From: Nitrospinaceae bacterium
Lineage (GTDB): Bacteria; Nitrospinota; Nitrospinia; Nitrospinales; VA-1
NCBI GenBank assembly: GCA_016763735.1
Contig: JAESTE010000073.1
Span: forward strand, 1 to 8,014
Direction of reading: 5' to 3'
Length of the DNA: 8,014 nt
In this document: piece after piece, positions 1 to 5,472 of the stretch
Position numbering within the stretch: position 1 is the stretch's first letter
Layout: each line of letters opens with the position of its first letter
The notes under the pieces: model-generated
Told to the model about the DNA's origin: nothing
The model's input: only the letters and a program-made list of their open reading frames with translations
The model's database searches: none
Program-made: the position numbers and the translations under genes

Positions 1-1
1 G

Positions 2-676
2 GGAACTTCCTCGGTCGGCACAGGCACTTTGACTATTACGGCAACCGGTGCCAACAGTATTACCCAGAGCGGCGGTGCAATCACCCAGGCCGCCGGCGCA
101 GGAACGGCAAGTTTCACAACGGGAAGCGGGGTGATAACCCTGACACAGTCCAATGAATTTACCGGACCGGTGGCTTTGACGAATACCGGATCGAATGCAG
201 TAGCGGTCACAGACAGCAGCGCTTTGAAATTCGGAGCGGTTTCAGTGGGAAATAGTCTAACGGCGATCGCTTCAGGGGCAATCACACAGGATGGATCGAC
301 GACTCTGACCGTGCCGACAGGCTCAAGCTTCACCGCCGGAGCCAATGCCATCACGCTGACCAACGCGAATCTCTTCACCGGAGCGGTTTCTCTCTCCAAC
401 AGTGGTGCCAATAACGTGGCGGTGACCGATGCTAATGCGCTTATTTTGGGAACTTCCTCGGTCGGCACAGGAACCTTGACCATCACCGCAACCGGTGCCA
501 ACAGCATCACTCAGACCGGAACAATCACCCAGGCCTCAGGCGCGGGGAATGCGAGTTTCACTACCGGATCCGGTGTGATTACCCTGACTCAATCCAACGA
601 TTTCACTGGATCCGTGCTGCTGAGTAACAGTGGCGCCAACAATGTGGCGGTGACCGATGCCAATGCGCTTATTTTG
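2..676 (+). repeat. Higher-order repeat, copy 1 (three family-A units, 675 bases)
   Basis: This copy comprises units 2-232, 233-448 and 449-676. Unit for unit it matches 677-1354. Its first unit has a one-residue longer Q-S-G-G-A-I-T-Q where copy 2 has Q-T-G-T-I-T-Q. That longer form recurs in copy 2's third unit, which suggests exchange between positions. Confidence 0.88.
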
Positions 677-3600
677 GGAACTTCCTCGGTCGGCACCGGA
701 ACATTGACCGTGGTGGCAACCGGTGCTAACTCCATCACTCAGACCGGAACAATCACCCAGGCGTCCAGCGCAGGAACGGCAAGTTTCACAACGGGCGGCG
801 GGGTGATAACCCTGACACTGTCCAATGAATTTACCGGACCGGTGGCGTTGACCAATACCGGAGCAAATGCAGTAGCGATCACGGACAGCAGTGCTCTGAA
901 ATTCGGAGCCGTTTCAGTGGGGAATAGTCTGACGGCGATCGCCTCAGGGGCGATCACACAGGATGGCTCGACAACGTTGACCGTGCCGACAGTCTCCAGC
1001 TTCACCGCCGGAGCCAATGCCATCACCTTGACCAATGCCAATCTCTTCACCGGAGCGGTTTCTCTCTCCAACAGTGGGGCCAATAACGTGGCGGTGACGG
1101 ATGCCAATGCCATTGTTCTGGGAACTTCCTCAGTCGGCACAGGCACTTTGACTATCACCGCAACCGGCGCCAACAGTATTACTCAGAGTGGCGGTGCAAT
1201 CACCCAGGCCGCAGGCGCGGGGAATGCAACCTTCACTACCGGTGCTGAAGTGATTACCTTGACTCAAGCCAACAACTTTACCGGATCCGTGTTATTGAGT
1301 AACAGCGGCGCCACCAAGGATGTCGCCGTCACGGATTCCAATGCCTTGATTTTGGGAACGTCTTCGATCGGACGTAATCTGACTGTGATTGCCGGTGGAG
1401 ATATTACTCAAACCGGAACGTTGACAGCCACTGCAGGCACCCTTTCACTTCAGGTTACAAATGCCTCCACCAATATCCAACTCGCAAGCCAGGCCAATAA
1501 TCTCAACGCGGTTACCTTAACCGGAACAACCTCTAATATCAGAGACCTTGAACTGCGTAATATCAAAGCCTCAGCTCCAGTGCCATCAGGTTTGCCGGCT
1601 TCGACCTTGAATGACCTGATTCTTATCTTCAACAACGGTGCGATTACTTTTGGTAATTTGACATTGGTTACCGTCGGAGGAGATACCGGGGATCTGAGTC
1701 TGACGGCCGGGGGAACGATTACCCAGACTGGCAGTACCGCCTGGGTTATTCCGGGAACCACAACACTGAATTCCGGAGCCGGCAATTCGATTACCCTGAA
1801 TGAAACCAACAACGATTTCACCGGAGCAGTAAGTGTTACCGCAGCAAACAACGTTACGCTGAAGGATAAAGGCGCTATCGACCTGGGTGCTTCAACGATC
1901 TCCGGATTCCTGACGGTTACGACCGGGACAACCGCCTCAGGCAATATCACCGACAGTGGTAACCTTGCTGTGAGCGGAGCCGGCACCTTCTCGGCCAACA
2001 GCGGTTCTTCCAATATCACCCTGGGAGATTCCACCACCGCCAACTTCGCTACCCTGACTGTGGTTGGATCCACCGTTGCGGTTACCGAAGCCAGCGCAAC
2101 TGTATTTACCGGAACAAATACCGCAGGCACCCTGACCCTGAGTAGCACAGGAAGTATTACGGATGATGCCGATGCGGACATCGCAGTGACCAATACCGCG
2201 AGCTTCACAGCCGATAACGGCGCGAACGATGCCGCAATCACCTTGGGTGATAATGGAAGCAACAACACCACCAACTTCGGTAAACTGACTCTGGTGAGTG
2301 ATGCTGCCGCGACCGTTACTGAAGATAGTGACACCGTATTTGTCGACATCAGCACGGTCGGCAGTAATCTGACCTTAACGAGTACTGGAAACATTACGGA
2401 CGACAACAATGCGAATATCGCAGTGACCGGGACCGCAAGCTTTAAGGCCGACAATGGCGCGAACGATGCCGCCATCACCTTGGGTGACGGAACCAACACC
2501 ACTAACTTCGGTAAACTGACTGTGGTGAGCGATTCAAATACGACTGTCACAGAAGATACCGATACCGCATTTGTCGGAACCAGCACTGTTGGCGGTAATC
2601 TTACCTTGGTCAGCAATGGGAGCATCACGGACGACAACAATGCGAATATCGCAGTGACCGGGATAGCGAGCTTTACCGCAGACAATTCAGGAAATACCGC
2701 CGCCATCACCTTGGGCGATGGAACCAATACCACCAACTTCACCAGTCTGACGGTGGTCAGTGATGCGAATACAACAATCACTGAGGACAGTTCCACTGCA
2801 TTTGCCGGAACCAATACGGTAGGCGGTGCTCTGACAATTACCAGTGGAGGTTCGATCAGTGACACCGGAAGTTTGGCAGTGACTTCAAATGCTGCCTTTA
2901 CCGTCCCGGACAATCAGTCGATTATTCTGGATACTTCGACCAACAACTTCGGTGGAACGCTGACCTTTAATGCAGCGTCCGGAAATATCCTCAATGTCAC
3001 GATTACGGACACCACCACGATCGATCTGAAAACCTTGACTTTGAAGACCGGCGGTAATCTGGCGGTATCTTCCGGTGATGTCATTACCCAGAGTGGTGCA
3101 TTAACCATTCCTGGAACCAGCAGCTTTACAACCACTGGCACGGACAAGACCATAACGCTGACCACCGCTACCAATGCCCTGACCGGAACCGTGACCTTCA
3201 CGACCACAGGGTCCTCGGCAAATGTTCAGTTGAATAACGGAACCACCGTTCTGGTAATCGGCACCTCGACCGTGGGCGGAACCTTTACCGCGCAGAATAA
3301 TATCAACAACGCGAATGCCATCACGGTCAGCGGTAAGATCGACACCAGCAGTGCCGGCGGACTGATCACGCTGACTCCATCTCAAGGCGGTATCAACTTG
3401 GATAATATCGATGATATCCTGAAGGCTGGAAGCGGGGGAGTGACCCTCACTGCTGCCTCGGGCAACATCACGGTCGACGACTCCTCCACGGCTGCTGAAA
3501 TCAACACCACCGGAACCGTTACTTTGACTGCCAATGGAATCGCCACCTCCGCAGCTCAGAATCTCGGGCTCACTGGTACCACGACCCTGGTGCTGACTGA

Positions 3601-4222
3601 CAAAGGAGCCGGGAATATCTTCATGGCGGAAGTCACCGCCAGTACGATTACATCGACCACCATTACGATGGAAACCCAAACAGCCGGAAATATCGATATC
3701 AATTATTTCGGAGACAATGTGGTTAATATCGACAACATCAGTGTCGGCGGCTCAAACGGATACGAATTGGATACGGTCGAACTCAACAATCTGCCGACTT
3801 CTTCCTTCACCTACACATCCAAGGCCGGAAATCTCGCTGTGAAGACGGTCAACACCGGTGACAAAAACATCAACATCACTGCGGAAGGCGGATTTATTCG
3901 TGAGGATGTCGAGAATGCAACCGCTGATATTACTACCAGTACAGTTCTGACCTTGACCGCGAAGAACGACATCGGAGAATCCGGCGGCAGCAAGGCGCTC
4001 GATACCAATGTCGGGACCTTGGTGGCCTCTACAACCTCAGATGGGGATATTCTGATCAACGAGTCCAATAGCATTACGCTGGGAACAGGTGGCAACGGTC
4101 TTTCCACGACTGAAGTGATATCTCGGTTGTCGCCGGCGGATCCATCACCGTTGCTGAAACCGTCACGGCGAGCGGATCTGGATTTGTGGTATTGGATGCT
4201 AACGGAACAGACGCCGATGTGA
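2..4222 (+). CDS. Giant beta-strand-repeat surface protein, upstream segment (5' partial, frameshifted at its 3' end)
   Basis: The frame is open from the first complete codon at base 2, so the true start lies upstream; the TTG at 29 is an internal codon. About 1,370 codons carry a repetitive Thr/Ala/Gly/Asn/Val-rich sequence with alternating hydrophobic residues and G/N/D turns, as expected of a parallel beta-helix. No Cys is visible and the only Trp is at 1742-1744. In order it holds six ~75-residue units (2-1354), a diverged stretch with a proline-containing loop (1355-1885), six further ~75-residue units (1886-3259), and an irregular beta-rich region (3260 to ~4120). The last ~34 residues, after about 4117, abruptly become rich in Arg, Pro, Lys, Leu and Trp and match nothing else; they are an out-of-frame artefact, and the real continuation is in the -1 frame. 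By family resemblance it is an exported adhesin-like or cell-envelope protein. Its exact function is unknown, and no catalytic or metal-binding motif is visible. Confidence 0.88.
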   Translation, partial: GTSSVGTGTLTITATGANSITQSGGAITQAAGAGTASFTTGSGVITLTQSNEFTGPVALTNTGSNAVAVTDSSALKFGAVSVGNSLTAIASGAITQDGSTTLTVPTGSSFTAGANAITLTNANLFTGAVSLSNSGANNVAVTDANALILGTSSVGTGTLTITATGANSITQTGTITQASGAGNASFTTGSGVITLTQSNDFTGSVLLSNSGANNVAVTDANALILGTSSVGTGTLTVVATGANSITQTGTITQASSAGTASFTTGGGVITLTLSNEFTGPVALTNTGANAVAITDSSALKFGAVSVGNSLTAIASGAITQDGSTTLTVPTVSSFTAGANAITLTNANLFTGAVSLSNSGANNVAVTDANAIVLGTSSVGTGTLTITATGANSITQSGGAITQAAGAGNATFTTGAEVITLTQANNFTGSVLLSNSGATKDVAVTDSNALILGTSSIGRNLTVIAGGDITQTGTLTATAGTLSLQVTNASTNIQLASQANNLNAVTLTGTTSNIRDLELRNIKASAPVPSGLPASTLNDLILIFNNGAITFGNLTLVTVGGDTGDLSLTAGGTITQTGSTAWVIPGTTTLNSGAGNSITLNETNNDFTGAVSVTAANNVTLKDKGAIDLGASTISGFLTVTTGTTASGNITDSGNLAVSGAGTFSANSGSSNITLGDSTTANFATLTVVGSTVAVTEASATVFTGTNTAGTLTLSSTGSITDDADADIAVTNTASFTADNGANDAAITLGDNGSNNTTNFGKLTLVSDAAATVTEDSDTVFVDISTVGSNLTLTSTGNITDDNNANIAVTGTASFKADNGANDAAITLGDGTNTTNFGKLTVVSDSNTTVTEDTDTAFVGTSTVGGNLTLVSNGSITDDNNANIAVTGIASFTADNSGNTAAITLGDGTNTTNFTSLTVVSDANTTITEDSSTAFAGTNTVGGALTITSGGSISDTGSLAVTSNAAFTVPDNQSIILDTSTNNFGGTLTFNAASGNILNVTITDTTTIDLKTLTLKTGGNLAVSSGDVITQSGALTIPGTSSFTTTGTDKTITLTTATNALTGTVTFTTTGSSANVQLNNGTTVLVIGTSTVGGTFTAQNNINNANAITVSGKIDTSSAGGLITLTPSQGGINLDNIDDILKAGSGGVTLTAASGNITVDDSSTAAEINTTGTVTLTANGIATSAAQNLGLTGTTTLVLTDKGAGNIFMAEVTASTITSTTITMETQTAGNIDINYFGDNVVNIDNISVGGSNGYELDTVELNNLPTSSFTYTSKAGNLAVKTVNTGDKNINITAEGGFIREDVENATADITTSTVLTLTAKNDIGESGGSKALDTNVGTLVASTTSDGDILINESNSITLGTGGNGLSTTEVISRLSPADPSPLLKPSRRADLDLWYWMLTEQTPM
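677..1354 (+). repeat. Higher-order repeat, copy 2 (three family-A units, 678 bases)
   Basis: This copy comprises units 677-904, 905-1120 and 1121-1354. Hand alignment of its middle unit with 233-448 gives 22 mismatches in 216 bases, of which only 3 change an amino acid. The third unit is the more diverged one, with T-K-D-V-A-V replacing N-N-V-A-V. Confidence 0.88.
1568..1603 (+). other. Proline-containing loop interrupting the beta-repeat array
   Basis: Residues A-S-A-P-V-P-S-G-L-P-A-S form the only Pro cluster in the upstream segment. The flanks (R-D-L-E-L-R-N-I-K before, L-N-D-L-I-L-I-F-N-N after) also carry more charge than the rest. The surrounding stretch 1355-1885 keeps recognisable pieces of the ~75-residue unit (GTSSIGRNLTV, DITQTGTL, NDFTGAVSV) but not its regular spacing. 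I read it as a loop or hinge leaving the beta-helix; this is inference. Confidence 0.5.
1886..3259 (+). repeat. Six tandem ~75-residue coding repeats (family C, diverged relative of family A)
   Basis: Units run 1886-2110, 2111-2344, 2345-2575, 2576-2806, 2807-3028 and 3029-3259, giving 75, 78, 77, 77, 74 and 77 codons. The middle three are closely alike and share G-x-I-T-D-D, [NA]-[AD]-[ND]-I-A-V-T, A-S-F-x-A-D-N, A-A-I-T-L-G-D, T-T-N-F, L-T-[VL]-V-S-D and T-[VI]-T-E-D. The first and the last two are diverged. The unit length, the opening G-T-[SN]-T-V-G-G, the S-F-T core and the I-T-L core match family A, so the two arrays look like one ancestral unit that spread twice. Confidence 0.88.
3260..4110 (+). 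other. Non-periodic beta-rich coding stretch between repeat arrays
   Basis: This stretch opens with G-T-S-T-V-G-G like a further ~75-residue unit but loses the period within about 30 residues. It has more aromatic residues than its surroundings (I-N-Y-F-G-D, G-Y-E-L-D, F-T-Y-T) and recurring short blocks such as G-N-I-T-V-D, A-G-N-I-D-I-N, D-K-N-I-N-I-T and L-D-T-N-V-G-T-L. It remains Thr/Asn/Gly-rich and free of Cys. It links the ~75-residue arrays to the ~210-residue arrays. I see no domain I can name. Confidence 0.6.
4112..4126 (+). other. Frame break 1 (-1; one base apparently missing)
   Basis: Upstream family sequence ends at L-S-T-T-E in frame 2; downstream family sequence begins at D-I-S-V-V-A-G-G in frame 1, which is closed by TGA at 4111-4113. 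One added G beside the G at 4115 gives T-T-E-G-D-I-S-V, matching the G-D-I turn seen elsewhere, for example D-G-D-I-L-I about 70 bases upstream. An alternative repair is one more G in the GG at 4125-4126. Confidence 0.75.
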
Positions 4223-5439
4223 CAGTGCAGGCTGCCATCACTTCCGGTTCGGGTGGTGCTGTGACCATTACTGCTGATGACAGTGTCTCCTTTACTTCCA
4301 ACGGCGATATCACGTCTTCAGGCAGTGGCACGGTCTCAGTTACCTCGAACACCAATACCAGTGACGGCAATTCCGGTGATGGAATCACCATGGCCAACGG
4401 TACGCTCTTCGATGCTGGCTCTGGAACCATCGTCCTCCAGGCCACCGGTGGTAACGGAGGTAGCATCGCCATCGGCGGTTTGAAGACAACAAATGCAAAC
4501 GCCACCTCCTCGGTCAGCATTTCCACTGTGGCTGCGGTAACGGATGCCGGTGATACCGATGTGGACGTCATCAGCGGTGGACGTCTGGTGATCAGTTCTG
4601 CTACCGGCGCAGGCTCGGGCGATTCCCTCGAGACGACCATTGTCTCGTTGAATGCTTTGAATTCCACTTCCGGAAGTATCCAGATTGCGGAATCCACAGG
4701 CTTGACTATCTTCAAGGCTGAACAATCCGCCGGCGCGGGCAATGTTCAGATCGTAACCACGGATGGAACCATTACGGTTGATAATGGCGGAGCGGCTACG
4801 AATGCGGTGATCACCAAATCCACCGGAACAATTACTTTGAATGCCAATGGATCCGACAAGGATCTGCTCATCAACGATGGAATTACTTCTGTAAGCGGGG
4901 CTATTGATCTCGATGCAGATGATGACATCATCTTTGAAGCGCCCGGGGATATTACATCCACTTCAGGCAATGTGAGTGTAACAGCTGACAGTGACAACAG
5001 TCCTGACGGTACCGGAGGAGCATTGACCATGGTTGATCAAACTGTGATCAATGCCGGCACTGGAACCATCACATTGGAAGCCGACGAAGATATTAAACTC
5101 GGCCGATTGGTAACCACGAGTTCGAGTACGGTTGCGGTTACCATTACGACCGTATCCGGTGGGGTCATCGACAACGGCGATACCGGCAGCGAAGATATCG
5201 ATGCTACCAATGGGCGGGTTGTGATTGATGCTAAAAACGGTGTCGGCAGTACCGTGGGAGTCGGTGATTCAGATCTGGAAACGGATGCCGGCAGTCTGGA
5301 TATCGATAATACAACTACAGGCGACATCAAGATTGATGAAACCGACGAGGTGACTGTCATTCAATTGGACAATGATAAGACGAGCGATTCGAACGCAGCA
5401 ACGGGTGTCATTGTATTGGTTGCCGGGGGTGCGATTACC
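4150..5439 (+). repeat. Two tandem ~209-221-residue coding repeats (family D)
   Basis: Copy 1 is 4150-4776 (627 bases) and copy 2 is 4777-5439 (663 bases), phased at the Val of [GD]-G-[ST]-I-T-V. Paired landmarks include VLDANGTDADVTV with LNANGSDKDLLI, DADDDI with TADDSV, GDITSSGSGTVSVT with GDITSTSGNVSVT, FDAGSGTIVLQA with INAGTGTITLEA, DAGDTDVDV with DNGDTGSEDI, and DSLET with DSDLET. A third opening, G-G-A-I-T-V-A-N-S (from 5425), starts a further copy that diverges after frame break 2. Confidence 0.85.
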
Positions 5440-5472
5440 GTAGCCAATTCAGCAGTGGCGGACTGGGAGTGA
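4186..5472 (+). CDS. Giant beta-strand-repeat surface protein, middle segment (fragment between two frame breaks)
   Basis: This is the same polypeptide continued in the -1 frame. The frame is open from 4114, and family-like sequence begins at about 4117 (DISVVAGGSITV), well before the GTG at 4186 that a gene caller would choose. That GTG sits inside a repeat and has no Shine-Dalgarno sequence at a useful distance, so it is not a real start. The segment consists almost wholly of two copies of a ~209-221-residue repeat (4150-4776 and 4777-5439). Shared landmarks are L-x-A-N-G, GDITS, V-[ST]-V-T-[SA], a DAGSGTI/NAGTGTI pair, G-D-T and a D-S-x-L-E-T element. Asp is more frequent than upstream, but no RTX GGxGxDxxx nonapeptide occurs. 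It ends at TGA 5470-5472, where family sequence resumes in yet another frame. The role is inferred to be the same as the rest of the protein: a structural beta-helix shaft. Confidence 0.8.
   Translation: MVLDANGTDADVTVQAAITSGSGGAVTITADDSVSFTSNGDITSSGSGTVSVTSNTNTSDGNSGDGITMANGTLFDAGSGTIVLQATGGNGGSIAIGGLKTTNANATSSVSISTVAAVTDAGDTDVDVISGGRLVISSATGAGSGDSLETTIVSLNALNSTSGSIQIAESTGLTIFKAEQSAGAGNVQIVTTDGTITVDNGGAATNAVITKSTGTITLNANGSDKDLLINDGITSVSGAIDLDADDDIIFEAPGDITSTSGNVSVTADSDNSPDGTGGALTMVDQTVINAGTGTITLEADEDIKLGRLVTTSSSTVAVTITTVSGGVIDNGDTGSEDIDATNGRVVIDAKNGVGSTVGVGDSDLETDAGSLDIDNTTTGDIKIDETDEVTVIQLDNDKTSDSNAATGVIVLVAGGAITVANSAVADWE
5449..5463 (+). other. Frame break 2 (-1; one base apparently missing)
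   Basis: Frame 1 keeps family sequence to G-G-A-I-T-V-A-N-S-A-V and then stops at TGA 5470-5472. Frame 3 takes up family sequence from G-L-G-V-T-T-V-D-G-N-V-T-L. Adding one G to the GG at 5460-5461 gives A-V-A-G-L-G-V-T-T. Adding a base one codon earlier gives A-S-G-G-L-G, closer to the A-S-G-S-G at the equivalent place in family-D copy 1. The exact base is undecided within about 12 positions. Confidence 0.72.

Larger units (their letters stand above)
2..1354 (+). repeat. Six tandem ~75-residue coding repeats (family A)
   Basis: Unit boundaries, set at the Gly of G-[TA]-[SV]-S-V-G, are 2-232, 233-448, 449-676, 677-904, 905-1120 and 1121-1354, giving 77, 72, 76, 76, 72 and 78 codons. The shared pattern is G-T-S-S-V-G, L-T-x-x-A-x-G, x-I-T-Q, S-F-T-x-G, V-I-T-L-T-x-x-N-x-F-T-G-x-V, then a closing V-T-D-[AS]-[NS]-A-L. 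This looks like three to four beta-helix turns per unit (inference). The unit type continues in diverged form after 1355. Confidence 0.93.

Noticed and set aside
29..31. TTG at 29 as the start of the first reading frame
   Set aside because: The frame is open through base 2, and the same codon context recurs inside the later repeat units, so it is internal.
263..942. GCGATCGC octamers at 263-270 and 935-942, the highly iterated palindrome of many cyanobacteria
   Set aside because: There are only two, at the same place in duplicated units, so they count as one event and do not support a cyanobacterial origin.
2..1354. CRISPR-like direct repeats
   Set aside because: The repeats are 216-234 bases long, contiguous, without unique spacers, and in frame within a protein gene.
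1450..2913. A 487-codon open frame on the minus strand, and several other long minus-strand frames (e.g. 739-1173, 4074-4742, 5750-6298, 6311-6880)
   Set aside because: They are antisense shadows of the repeat gene. Their Val/Pro/Leu/Ser-rich sequence mirrors Thr/Asn/Gly codons on the + strand, they repeat with the sense repeats, and none has a recognisable domain or start signal.
3101..3679. Minus-strand frame with a Gly/Arg/Ser-rich product; likewise 4336-4725 minus and 4277-4483 plus
   Set aside because: These are alternative-frame readings of the same repeat DNA, with biased composition, no domains and no ribosome binding site.
4114..4222. Programmed -1 ribosomal frameshifting at break 1
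   Set aside because: No X-XXY-YYZ slippery heptamer exists in the zone where both frames are open, and no strong downstream stem is obvious.
4150..5439. RTX-type calcium-binding repeats suggested by the Asp/Gly-rich sequence
   Set aside because: No GGxGxDxxx nonapeptide series is present; the Asp residues follow the beta-unit spacing instead.
5379..5472. Programmed -1 frameshifting or tract-length phase variation at break 2
   Set aside because: The only run is GGGGG at 5425-5429. Shifting there would destroy the well-conserved G-G-A-I-T-V-A-N-S that follows, so the break lies downstream, where there is no slippery heptamer or simple repeat tract.
5469..5472. GTGA stop/start overlap suggesting a translationally coupled separate gene
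   Set aside because: The downstream product begins inside a repeat with no signal peptide, and its sequence continues the family pattern of the upstream frame. A frame break is the simpler reading.
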